Positions 42,934 through 53,939 of a stretch of DNA of 64,000 nucleotides are shown one piece after another. Position 1 is the stretch's first letter, and the number at the start of each line of letters is the position of its first letter. Below the pieces are notes generated by a model. That model saw only the letters and a list, made by a program, of their open reading frames with translations. It ran no database searches and had not been told where the DNA came from. This DNA is from Astropecten irregularis (lineage: Eukaryota; Echinodermata; Asteroidea; Paxillosida; Astropectinidae), in assembly GCA_963971285.1 (NCBI GenBank), contig OZ020244.1, positions 14,384,001 to 14,448,000 on the forward strand, in the 5' to 3' direction. A program made the translations under genes and the position numbers.

Positions 42934-45289
42934 ATGGCCGCTAACTATAACCCTTTAAGAAAGGATCATTTGGGAGGCGCCGACACCTCAGTTCGTGACC
43001 GTGAGGCGCGCAGTACAGCCGTCACCTCCGGTGGAGAGGACAGCTGGTTACAACGCAAGATCAATGAACTGGCGATTGAAGTTCGGGCCAGAGAGGCCGA
43101 GCTGCAGCAGACAATGAACAGCATAGCTAGGTCTTCAGGAGGGAAACTCGACAGTCCGGCCGAATCCCCACTTGCTGAAGAATGGCGCCTTGCCGACGAA
43201 GAGGACCCGGATGTGCTATTCAAAATAAAGAGGTCCCTTCCGACCTCTAGCAAAGGATCAGGGGACCTCCATAGGAGGGCTGAGGGAGGTTCACCAGTAA
43301 GGCCTGGGGACATTTCCCCTTTGAAAGGAGTGGGGGACCCAGTGCATCGAAGGAAGAGAAGAAAGTTGCAGATTTTACAAATGGGGAAAGGCTTGAGACA
43401 CCTCCCCTTTCTACAACGCAGCCTCTTATGAGGGATCAAACAAACTGCAGCCGTGGTGAAAATGCCCGACCGGTTGGACGGTAAGGTAGCTTGGAAAGAC
43501 TACAGACGACATTTTGAGGCATGTCGTATGGCCAACGACTGGGATGACGACCAGTCGACCTAATTTTTGGCGAATAGTCTTCAGGGCTCCGCACTAAAGG
43601 TACTTGGACATATTCGAAATGATGGAAGAGGATGTCCGCAGTTTGAGGAGTTGATTCGCTTGTTGGAGTCGCAATTTGGACCAGGGCAAATGACGGAAAA
43701 TTACCTCATGGAGCTTAGGGGACTTTAAGGGAATTCCTGCTGGACACGAGGTAATTGTGCCGGCCTTTGTGAAGGCAAGTCCCGAAAGGCAGGAAATAGG
43801 TGTTACAGAACCTGTCGAGGGTGGTGGCGACGTAGCTGCGAGTGGGCCTGAGTTAGCCTGAACACTACAGGGCCCTGTAGGAGTAGGGTTCTTAACCCGG
43901 GAGGAAGGGACTGTGTCCTTCGAAGTGGAACAGTCGCGGGAATTCTTACTCAAGTGCATGACGGAGATGTCGATGATATATCTGTGCTAGAGGCGCCTAG
44001 CAAAAACAAGGAAAAGTCCCACAACACCTCCAAGATCTGTGGCGACGAAGTATTGAGAATTTAGAACCCAAGTATCATTCTGATGTGGCTGATTTGTTGA
44101 TCAGTTTCGGGGACGTTTTCTCAAAGGGAGACGATGACCTTGCGAATACGGACCTGTTCAAACGCAGTATCGACACAGGAGGTTGCCGTCCTATTCGGCA
44201 GCGGTTGCGGAGAAAACCAACCTGTAACAAGAATAAAATCGCTCATCAAGTAAAATGACTCCTCGTTAAAGGGAGGATAGATCTAATCGTGTACGGGCGC
44301 ACTGTTGAAGAAGAGACCGAGCAACTGCGTGAGGTTTTCACCCGGCTGCGGATAGCCGCGCTGAAAATGAAGCCTTCGAAGTGTTCACTGTATAAATGAA
44401 CAGTGAGGTATCTCGGTCACATAGTCTCCAAAGAAGGAATCGCCACCGACCCCGAGAAGATAGAAGCCATAAGAGATTGGCCGGCACCAAACAATGTGAA
44501 GGAGGTCTGGCCTTTGCGACATCAGCCTATCGAAACACACCTCAAGAGAGCACGGGCGAAACCCCCGTAATGATGATGTTGGGCGGGGAAGTTACGTTAC
44601 CTGTTGATTTGCTGTTAGCTACTGAGCCAGCTACATGCACCGAAGCTCCAGAGAAAACGGATTATGCAGTGGACCTCCGTAATAGGTTGGAGGGGGCCCA
44701 TGAGATGGCCCGGAACCAGCTCGGGAAATGCGGCAGGAGACAAAGGAAGCAGTACGATCGGTTGGTAGAAGGAAAGGGCTACCAAGTGGGCGACTTTGCT
44801 TGGCTGTTTAACCTTGACAAAAGGAAGGGTTTGTCGCCCGAAGTCGCTGGGAGGGTCCATATCGCATCTTGAAAAAGCTTCCAGATGTAGTATACCGGAT
44901 CCAGAAAGACCCAAAAGGCAAAAAAAAAAGGTTGTGCACTTTGACCGCCTGAAGCCGTATGAAGGGGAACAACCAGAGAAGTTGGAAAGGTCATCCCAGA
45001 AAAAGACCTTGTCTGGCACTTTAGGCGCCGTGGCAGCGGAGGGCCACTACCCCGGCGCAAACAAACAGCCGCCAGGAGGGACAAACTGAGGTTCAAGCCA
45101 CTGAGGACTGCCAACGAACACCTTTAGCCGAGGGAACTGAGAACCCTTGTGGATCCCCAGCAACACAGCCAGCAGGATTTCAAGTGATCATTGGAGGACA
45201 ACACAGACGAAATCCTCATAGGCTGTTAATAATTATTATCTGACAAAGGCGTATTCATTATCTTTTGTTCTTGTTTTCACATACAGTCG

Positions 45290-45561
45290 ATAATTGCTGA
45301 GATGGGAAAGAGGACCCATGAGGACCTTCACACGACCCACCTCTTCAACTGTTGGAAGTGCGGGAAGCTTTCATCCAAAGGAGAAGCTTGAACCGTCACT
45401 TACAGGTGGAGCACGGCCCTGCAATTTATGCCTGGTGTCGGCGTTGTCCATTCCGCAGCAACCGACGGGACAACTTGCGCCGTCACTATCGGCGAGATCA
45501 TGAAATCCACATAGACGACATGGACATGATTGTCCTCGCGACGAGCGAGAGCGCCGACTGA
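45290..45561 (+). pseudogene. C2H2 zinc-finger segment downstream of gypsy pol
   Basis: The stretch encodes two C2H2-like finger pieces, including FIQRRSLNRHLQVEH and WCRRCPFRSNRRDNLRRHYR. It lies between the gypsy integrase end and the inserted LINE, and may be an extra finger protein carried by that retroelement or an older neighbour. It is not intact. I treat it as part of the fossil and assign no function. Confidence 0.5.
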
Positions 45562-45671
45562 GGTCGTTGGATGGGAGGCGGGTCGTGGATAGGTCTTTGG
45601 ATAGTCCGAGGGGCTGCCATTCTCGTGAAACTCCTCCTCGTCGTCGGTAGCAACCTTCGTCACTCTCCCCC

Positions 45672-46806
45672 AAGTCCTACGGCATCTGTGGCCAACTTCT
45701 CAATCTAATCTCAGATTTTCTTAGCAATCGAAAATTCACTGTTGTTCACGAGGGACAGTCCTCGTCCGTCCACAGCGTCAACGCAGGTGTCCCGCAAGGC
45801 TCTGTATTGGGACCAACTTTGTTCTTGCTTTATATCAATGACCTGCCTGATTCTATATCATCTCAGATTGCCATCTACGCTGACGACACAACCCTGTATA
45901 CAACATATCCTGGTCCCCGGTTTTCCACTCATCAAGTCCAAGCTAGTAATGATCTCAACCATGATCTTACGTATGTCACCAATTGGGGAAACGACTGGCT
46001 CGTCACCTTCAATGAAAAGAAAACTCACCTGTTATCTGTTTCAAGATCTACATCTAAATCATCTATTCGTCCTGCCTTGTCTATGAACTCTACATCTCTT
46101 CAGGAAGTTAGTGACATCAGGTTACTTGGTCTCGACATCACCAATAAACTCTCCTGGGACAAGTACATCAGTGGTATTGCCAAAAGGACCTCTCAACGTG
46201 TAGGTTGTTTATACCGTGCACGGAAATGCCTTTCCCCCCCTGTCATTCTGTACTTATACAAGACGACAATCCGCCCTGTTATGGAGTACTGTTGTCACAT
46301 CTGGTCCGGTGCTCCAGCTTGTCACCTTTCTCTGTTGGACAGAATACAGCGTCGAGTTGTTAACCTGGTGGGCCAAGAATTGTCATCTTCCTTGGAACCC
46401 CTCTCACATCGTCGCAATGTATCTTCACTGAGCCTGTTTTACAGATACTATCACTGCATGTGTTCCAATGGTCTTTCGTTGGTCGTCCCTGTTGACCGTC
46501 CCTCACAACGAACCACTCGCCTCTCAGTCAAATCCCATCCTCATACAGTCGTGACTCCCAAATGCAGGTCCAAGGGGTATGCTACGAGTTTCTTTCCACG
46601 TACTGCTTCACTCTGGAACTCCTTACCTGCATCCTGTTTCCCTGCTGTATATAATTTGTCTAAGTTCAAGTGCAATGTGAATAGGTTTCTGTTATCTTAA
46701 TTCTGTGCGCTTTCTTTTCCTTTCTCTTTCTTTTTTAGCCCTCACCTCGAGTGGCCTTTGTGCCTTGTGTTGGGCGACTTCCATAAAAAAAAAAAATAAA
46801 AAAAAA
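45672..46806 (+). mobile_element. LINE (non-LTR retrotransposon), 5'-truncated
   Basis: This is an open frame of more than 330 residues reaching a stop near 46700. It contains the reverse-transcriptase palm motifs GVPQGSVLGPTLFLLYINDL and YADDTTLY, then the thumb and tail IQRRVVNLVG...LSHRRNVSSLSLFYRYY. It is followed by about 85 bases of 3' UTR and an A-rich tail at 46784-46806. The endonuclease and ORF1 are missing, as in usual 5' truncation. The frame has no internal stop, so the insertion is fairly young and later than the gypsy host element. The clade is not certain; it is Jockey-like in the tail. No clear target duplication is seen. Confidence 0.88.
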
Positions 46807-47629
46807 GAGGCGCAAATGAGGATCGGCAGCAGCAAAACATGCAAGATGATGTCGTGTCCCTTGCGCCATCCAACACCTTGACGACATCATCTCCACCTCC
46901 GAGACCATCCACTGCCACCATCCCAGCTCAGGAGGCCCCATCACCATCCCAGCCACAGAACCCACAACTGACGAGCCTTCTCCGCCTGCAGAGCCTCCCC
47001 GACACACGATGTCGATTCGGGGACGACCCACCGATGACCCATCAGACAGCGACAGATCCGAGGCGCATTCCGACCCAGCCCCCACCGTCATCATAGTGAT
47101 CTCGTGCCGAACATCACCAGTCTTGACCAAGCATTGAGGGGAAACGTCACAAAGGCCACGGAGTCGCTGATAGTCACAAAATACAGATCTGGCGTAGCCA
47201 TCGAGGAGCGGAAACGGACACGAGTATTTGGCGTGATTTTCGACGCAGAATTTCGGCCTGAGAATTGAACTGTTTAGGGTTTTTCATTTAAGTTTTGTTT
47301 GAACAACTCTGTTATTCCAGTAAAACAAAATTGTTCCCAAGTTAAGAAGAGAATATGAAAATGTGTTTTGATGTAATCATTGCATTATTCTCAGGTTGTT
47401 TTAATTGTCCAAATGTGTTATTGACTTGGCTTTCATCTGAAATTTGGTAGTCCATGTTATTTTAGATTATCTTGTTATGTCAGAGGATGAGGAAAATGTC
47501 TCCGGTTCGAGACTCAGCATGTTATACTTATCTTCAGGGTTTACTTAATTGAATTGGTCCAGATGTAATTTTGCTTGTATTTGTATTTAAGCTGTCGTGT
47601 CGGGACGACCCGGCTTAAAGCGGCGCCAT
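46807..47629. other. Gene-free stretch between LINE and LTR
   Basis: A Pro/Thr/Ser-rich frame (about 46839-47096) may be the continuation of the segment interrupted by the LINE. The remainder is AT-rich and leads into a GC patch (CGGGACGACCCGGC) just before the LTR. Confidence 0.4.
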
Positions 47630-47999
47630 TGTAACGCAAATTACATCGTAACCACAGTGTTTAATAATTATCACCTGCATGCGTTGGCCATGCGCGTTAA
47701 TTGTGTAGAATAATTATTATAGAGGGCGCTGTCCTCAGTGTGGACGCGCGCATCATTTTTGCGCATTGCGTTAAACTTTATGATGTTGCATTGAATTATT
47801 ACTGGGTATCGGGATTCCCTGCTTAGGTGGCTACTATCATCATCTTTACAGACTCGACTTGAATCACACCTTTTATTTCCTTTTTTTTTCGCCTGTTATG
47901 ATTTTCACACTGTATCGATAATTTTTATTTCTGTTAAACATTTAATATGAGACACACATTGTTCCCAGTGCCAGGAAGGTTGATGAATAAACTGTTACA
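47630..47999 (+). repeat. Gypsy 3' LTR
   Basis: It begins TGTAAC and ends GTTACA, the short inverted TG...CA ends of an LTR. It contains a promoter-like AT-rich middle and AATAAA near 47986. The 370-bp length is typical. Its partner at the left end is not found in this window. Confidence 0.65.
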
Positions 48000-48560
48000 T
48001 TAAAGTTTCCATTGAACTTTTAACATCCTTGGTGTCACCCTTGTTATTTTTTTTTCTGGTCTGCTTTTAATTATGTTTGGGTTATCTCGCCTGTAAACGG
48101 GGATGTATTTTTCCCAAAAGGACGGCCTCCCACTGCTTGCGCATGCCGCATCCAGCCGCTCGGATGCCGGTGCATTTCTTTTAGAATGTTTAAATTGCGG
48201 TTACGCTCGTAACGCTTTCCGTCCAACAAAGTGATAATGATAGTGTTTTTTCGAACTAGCAACTCAATTCAATTCCGATTTTAATCAACCGTAGATTGAG
48301 TATCAGTGGCGGGAAACTGCACTAAGACGGAATGCTAGGCTACACTTTCGCGACCACGCTCGAACGAAGACGGACCGCAGTTTTGCGGCCCGGTTCGAGC
48401 AAAAATATGCGTAAATGGTCCGCTGGGTAATGACTCAAAGTATGTATTTTGGATGATTGATATATCACAGACATTCGTTTTATCACGAATTTTTCATATT
48501 TCCATAAAAGGCCATAAGTTATCAAGAAAAAAAGACGCGATAGCCAAAATCGGCTTGCCT
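48000..48560. other. Gene-free stretch
   Basis: No gene or repeat is recognised between the LTR and the next gene. Confidence 0.4.
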
Positions 48561-49963
48561 TGTGGAAAAAGGTGTACATATTGGATTTCCTGAGGATATC
48601 CCCAAGGCAGGTCCAAAGAGTGAAGTGATTGAAACAATCCTTGAAGCATGCCATTCACTGAAAGGGAGCAGGAAGAGGCATTTTGTCAATCATCTTTCCA
48701 TGTCATTAGACAGGCGTCATGCACTGAAAAGGCGTGTAACTAAATACCTTGGCCTCTCATATAAGATGATCTTAAAATATGGAGAACTAAGAAGCCGTGG
48801 CATCAATCCAGAGCAGAGAAAAAAGCGAGCAAATGCTACTAGTTCCACTATCGATGATACAGTGACAGAGTTCTCTGAAAGGCCTGACATGTCCACTGTG
48901 ATGCCCAATAAGAAGTGTGCCGTGTCGGCTGATACATGTACTTCTCAATACATCCTTCATCGCTGTGATACAATTTTTACAATATCTGGAATATTGCAAT
49001 ATCTGGATCCTCCTCTATAGAAATGCCAATCTAAAACCATGTCGTGGCAGTGTTGGGAGCAGATCGATTATGGGCCAGACAAGAAGAAGAAGAAGCGGGT
49101 AACACTGTGACGCACTGGCTTCATCAAGATGCTGATTGACGAATTGATGCAAGAAATGGAAACCTTTGCGAAACACCTTTTTGAGGCAAAATGGCAGCAG
49201 ACGCAATTCTACGATTGCATAAAGTCACCACAGCAAGATGAGGCAATAATCGTTTTGGATTTTGCAGAAAATGATATGTGTCTTCTTCAACAAGAGGTGC
49301 AATCAGCACATTGGTATCAAGAGCATGTCACTCTTCATCCCACAATCGCCTACTATAGATGCATTTCAGAACCCTGCCGCAACACTACGCCTGTCAGAGA
49401 AGCCATAGATATTATCAGCAGCGACATATTGCATGACACCCATGCAGTCGCTCACTTCATATCGCTTGCAATTGCACATCTTAAAGAAGCACAAGGACTT
49501 AAACTGAGGAAGCTGGTTCAGTGTTCAGATGGACGTGCGGCTCTGTACAAATCACGCATAACCTTCACTGATGTTTCTTTTAGCACCCAAGACCATGCTA
49601 TACCAGTTGTTGAAAGGCACCTTTTTGGTTCTCGTCATGGGACAAGTCCATGTGACGGCGTGTCGTGAAAAACTGGGTGACAAGAGCTGTGAAATCACAA
49701 CCAGGCGTCATCGTAAACAACGCCCAATCTCTCTACGAATTCTGCAGAGGGCACCTGACAAAGAATGCATCACAAGATGGCAAATGCTGCCATTCTCGTC
49801 GTTCTTTCATCTATGTCCCACAAAATGACATCAGTAGAAAAAGGCCGGAATGAACAAATGTAGCAACACTGCCAGAAACCAGAAATATGCATGCAATACG
49901 GGGAATTGCCCCATTCATTGTACAGTCAAGAAAGCTGTTGTGCTTTTGTGAAATATGCTTCAC

Positions 49964-50338
49964 TTAAAGGGATGGTACAAAACTGGTGTTTGCGACAAAA
50001 CCGTTGCTGACAGTGAAAGCACATTATGTAATCCATCATATACCTTAACTGACAAACCTGTAGAAGTTTGAGGTCAATCAGCCATCTGGGTCACGAGAAA
50101 ATAGTGAAAACCCGTGTACGGAGAACTGTACACATTTCAACGAATGAATAAAACGCTTCGAAGCGATTTATTCCAATCGGAAAATAGTTTCATTTATTTC
50201 TCAACGAATATGGCATTTCAGACAAAAACATTTCATGGGATGTTTTCCCCTATCATCACCATTATACTGTGTAAGTTTTATGTGAATCTGTGATTATGAA
50301 GTGTATTTTTTCTTACCAATTCTGTACCCTCCCTTTAA
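49964..50338. mobile_element. TTAA-flanked MITE (piggyBac-like termini)
   Basis: TTAA stands at both ends (49964-49967 and 50335-50338). Next to it are the inverted termini AGGGATGGTACAAAACTGGT and ACCAATTCTGTACCCTCCCT. The TTAA duplication is typical of piggyBac-mobilised elements. The centre carries a perfect CGCTTCGAAGCG palindrome near 50153-50166. It is non-coding, and it interrupts a coding exon of the broken gene around it. Confidence 0.8.
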
Positions 50339-50563
50339 GAGAATGGTAAATGCGTCAACCAGGGAGTAGTTGGGAATTGGAACAGCCGGAGAATTCGTGT
50401 TAAAAGAGGTATGTGTACTTGTCCACTCATAAACTTACATTTATATGAACTCCCTTATTATGAAGGAGTTGTTTTGGTAAATGAACTTAGATCTCCCTTA
50501 TTATTTTGATGGAAATTTAATCCCAGTACAATTAAGTATGAATCTACTTTAATTTGATTGCAG

Positions 50564-51355
50564 GCCATGCTGTTGTGACCCCCAATCCACCCGCTACTGC
50601 AACTTCTGACACACGTGCAGTGACCCCCGACTTTCCTGCAGTGGCTTCTTCCCCTAGCCCTCCAGGTGTGTTTCAAATGACTGTTTCCTCAACATTAATT
50701 TGTCCATTTTTGTCAAGTCCCTTTCCAACACAAACAATGTAATCAGAGCATGACTTTCTTTTTAATTGCTTATACATGTTTGTAGGCATTGCCGCTGTAA
50801 TTATCTATGACACTCCTGTGACGTCTGCTGTGGTGGCTCCAAAAACGTATGTGGTGGTTTCTCCCAATTCTGGTGCGTTTCCAATTACTATTAACATATT
50901 GTAACAAGAACTCTTAAATAATTTGCTCATGGTCCCTTTGTGAGATACACAATGTAATCAAAGTACATACATTTCCAGAGTGAATTTCATTTTCCTTGCT
51001 TGCTGTGGTGTAAGTCCCCGACCTTCCTGCAGTGGCTTTTGCACTCCAGGTTTTTTTTCAAATGAATGCCCCTTAACATTTATTATTCATTTTTTTTTGG
51101 CTTTTTCCTTTTGTGACAGAAACACTGTCAGTCAGCATGGATTTCATGTTACTGTGACCAACATTTCTGCTTTGTTTTAGATAAAAGCTAACATTTTTTT
51201 TGTTTAATTCCTTTTAAAGTGATGGAGACAAACTCTGTTAAACAAAATTTAATTTGCTTGCAGGCATTGTGGCAGAGACTCCACGCTTTCCAGCTGGCCA
51301 GTTCATCCTGGTGAAACTTCAGATGGGCAAAAGGCACGCAACATTTGCAGCAGTG
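50564..51355 (+). repeat. Tandemly duplicated phase-1 exons
   Basis: Units of about 220-260 bases repeat exon plus intron. The exons are 50564-50665 (Thr/Pro-rich), 50786-50872, a decayed copy ending at 51049, and 51264-51355. Each starts after a (T)GCAG/TGTAG acceptor with GGC/GGCATTG. The first two coding copies end in a split Gly codon before GTGTGT or GTGCGT. The symmetric phase lets copies be added without changing the frame. Introns share TCAAATGA and CAATGTAATCA words. Confidence 0.7.
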
Positions 51356-51632
51356 GTATGTGATCAAAGGTTACCGATCTTTAATGGAGACATAATTCAT
51401 GGCAAATATTTTCTTTCTATACCAAACTGGTTTATATCTTCATTTTTTTTTGTTTTAGATAATGAAGCATGTTGGCTCATCTGAAGTCCAAGTGCAAATA
51501 TGGATGAAGTTAGGAAGGGCATCTACAAGTTGCCAACACATACATCCAGATATTTCAACGGAATTGCTTGCTTGTGTCCTCCATGCACTCACTGTCACCA
51601 CCTGTGCTGATGGAGGACACGAGCAACTCTAG

Positions 51633-52951
51633 AAACCAATATTATACTTTTGATTATTAGGGTTCCTGCAGTGCTTTTTTTTCAATCAGGTTATGTTATC
51701 GCCTTCATACAGAGAAAATACTGACAGAAAATGAATGGCAAGTCTCATTCTGGTTTCAAACTAGCAGATTTTTTTTTTTTCATTTGAATGGCTTTGCAAA
51801 ATGGGGGATTTTCACACGTGCTCATGTGGGGAACCAACAGCAACAGTATAATGAAATTTAAAAAATGAAGAGGCAAACTTGCCCCACAGAAATGGTTTGA
51901 CAAAAAGTTACACCACCAATTGAGTAGAAGGAACATATTCGGCACAATAAAACCCATTGGGGAGGAAATGGTCCGTCAGAAAACCTATAAAACAATCCCA
52001 ACTTTTCGTGCACAAATCAATTGGGTTACTACTCTCGGTTATCCACACAACATCACAGTTTTGCTCATGAATATGGAAATTCTAATTAGCATACAAAACA
52101 AAAACCTCTCGTTAACCCTAAAACAGTGTGAGTAAGTGGGTAAAATCACTGGCCCCCATAAAACAGTTGTTTTTTGGCACATGTTAAAGCCGTAATATTC
52201 CTAGTGGAGGGACCCTTTCAAAAAACATGCAAAACATAAATATTAAATCCCGAGTCGGTTCAACAGGGGAGAAGAACTGCCCTTTCCTTCTGTATTTACA
52301 TACGAAGGTCAAAGGGCAGTGACTCATTATATTATGTAGCATATATTTTGTGGATTCTTGTTTTTAACTGTTCGAATTGCACATTTTATACTTGCAATTT
52401 CTATTGATTTGAATATTATGTATGATTTATGAAGAATAAAACTTTTAGACTGAGGCGTATAGTCACAAAAGAAGATATTGGTGTGTTACGGTGTCTTTCT
52501 TATTCTTCTGTCAGTTTGAAGATTGTTCTTCCCCAAAATTATCAAGAAAGAGTGAATAGATACATGTACATGCATTATGGACTGTTCCATACCTGTTTTA
52601 TTTTTGGGTGCAAACATTCTCGAAGATCAACAGAAAAACATACACATTTGAAACGTGTTGCTTTGTTCATCCAAATAAATTTCTTCCAATTTTTGAATAA
52701 AGCACTTACTGATCAGAATTTCAAAGCTACTTTCATTTTTAAGTTGTTCAGTTTTGAAATTCTAAGTGATGTCCCGAATATTTTGAGATATGAAAAATCT
52801 AAGGGTGCCCTTTTTTCCGTCAAAGTTACACGCGTTCCCCAAGATGCTAATATCAAATGAACGGTCTAAGATTGAACATTTTTTGGAAGTATAAGTTAAG
52901 ACCTGGCTTCATAGCAATTCCAGTACACTCCCATATTGAATACCTTTATTA
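51633..52951. other. Gene-free stretch
   Basis: No supported gene is present. A 143-residue frame at 52429-52860 is AT-rich with no motif and is treated as chance. Near 52135-52200 a GGGTAAAATCACTGG...TTTTTTGGCACA phrase faintly echoes the arms of the transposon at 20540. Confidence 0.4.
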
Positions 52952-53360
52952 GCTGTTCCGACAATTCCGAAGTCGGAACAGATATTGTTTTCGTTCGGAT
53001 TTTACATTATTATTATTCCTTCGAACTTTTTGCTCCCATAGCTAAGTGCAGTAAGTTTGTTTATTGTATATCTCTTCATAGCTTCTTCTGATCAGCTTAG
53101 ATGAGGTATCATATGAAAGCTTATAAACTAGGATCATACTGACTATGAGTTGTAAAAATTCTTCATTAATTAAGCACGTGACAGCTCATTTGCATCAGTC
53201 AATTTTGTTCGCAGCGTATCTCGAGAACGGCGAATGCTACGGAAATGATTTCTTTTGTAAAAGCTTAGTTATATCATGTAGTTGTGCATGTTGTCTTGAA
53301 ATGTATTGTTACGTCATTGTGACGTCATTATGACGTCATCAAAAAAGCTGATTTTTTGTT
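52952..53360. repeat. Interspersed CRE-rich element, copy 2 (partial)
   Basis: It begins with TGTTCCGAC...GTCGGAACA, as at 113. It shares the CTTCTTCTGATCAGCTTAGA and GAGGTATCATATGAAAGCTT blocks and one 'cgtatctcgagaacgg' unit with TGACGTCAT repeats. It lacks the right terminus and runs directly into a minisatellite. Confidence 0.8.
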
Positions 53361-53372
53361 CGCGACTTGATA

Positions 53373-53935
53373 ACATGTTTTCGGGTTGACGTAATGTTTG
53401 CAAGTTGACGTAATGTTTGCGAGTTGAGGCAATGTTTTAGAGTTGACGCAATGTTTGCAAGTTGAGGTAATGTTTTCGAGTTGACGAAATGTTTGCGAAT
53501 TGGCAAATGTTTTAGAGTTGACGCAATGTTTGCAAGTTGAGGCAATGTTTTCGAGTTGGCACAATGTTTGCGAGTTGGGGCAATGTTTTAGAGTTGACGC
53601 AATGTTTGCGAGTTGACAATGTTTTTGAGTTGGCCCAATTAATGTTTGCGAGTTGACGTAATGTTTGCGAGCTGGGGCAATGTTTGAGTTGACGAAATGT
53701 TTTCAACTTGACAAAATGTTTTTGGGTTGACGCAATGTTTGTGAGTTTATGGAATGTTTTCCAGTTGGCGCAATGTTTGCGAGTTGGCGCAATGTTTTCG
53801 AGTTGACGCAATGTTTTCGAGTTGAGGCAATGTTTTCGAGTTGGCGCAATGTTTGTGAGTTGGGGCGATGTTTTAGAGTTGACAATGTTTTCGAGTTGAC
53901 TTAATGTTTGCGAGTTGACGTAATGTTTGCGAGTT
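53373..53935. repeat. 19-bp minisatellite, array 2
   Basis: About 29 units of the same TTTGCGAGTTGACGTAATG family as at 33501, with more TTTTCGAGTTG and TTTTAGAGTTG variants. It abuts the CRE-rich element on the left and the DIRS remnant on the right. The long minus-strand frames it creates are not genes. Confidence 0.9.
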
Positions 53936-53939
53936 TTAT

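Larger units (their letters stand above)
42934..47999 (+). mobile_element. Ty3/gypsy LTR retrotransposon, decayed (fossil)
   Basis: The parts run in order. A gag-like segment (from 42934; later KMPDRLDGKVAWKDYRRHFEA) is followed by scattered pol pieces, namely reverse-transcriptase ends (FSKGDDDLANTDLFKRSI; VRYLGHIVSKEG) and the integrase C-terminal part (FATSAYRNTPQESTGETPVM; YDRLVEGKGYQVGDFAWLF). A C2H2-like segment comes next near 45290-45560, and a 3' LTR at 47630-47999. A LINE is inserted at about 45672-46806. No left LTR is seen. The element is broken, with many breaks and internal losses, and is old relative to the Polinton. Confidence 0.85.
48562..51632 (+). pseudogene. Broken multi-exon gene of the 'DFAEN' family
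   Basis: This resembles a large invertebrate family, probably transposase-derived. Recognisable blocks are the N-terminal RPDMSTVMPNKKCAVSAD, then LDFAENDMCLLQQEVQSAHW with VTLHPTIAYY. These are followed by SDILHDTHAVAHF, CSDGRAALYKS and LFGSRHGTSPCDG. The reading frame changes near 49110 and near 49668. It continues as NWVTRAVKSQPGVIVNNAQS and later ETRNMHAIRGIAPFIVQSRK. A MITE is inserted at 49964-50338. After it the frame resumes (NGKCVNQGVVGNWNSRRI) to a donor at 50408/GTATGT. It then reads through exons 50564-50665, 50786-50872 and 51264-51355, with a terminal exon 51459-51632 ending in TAG. These 3' exons agree in phase. The original function is unknown. Confidence 0.65.

Noticed and set aside
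52429-52860. 143-residue open frame
   Set aside because: AT-rich, no motif, no splice context and no neighbour support; chance is the simpler explanation.
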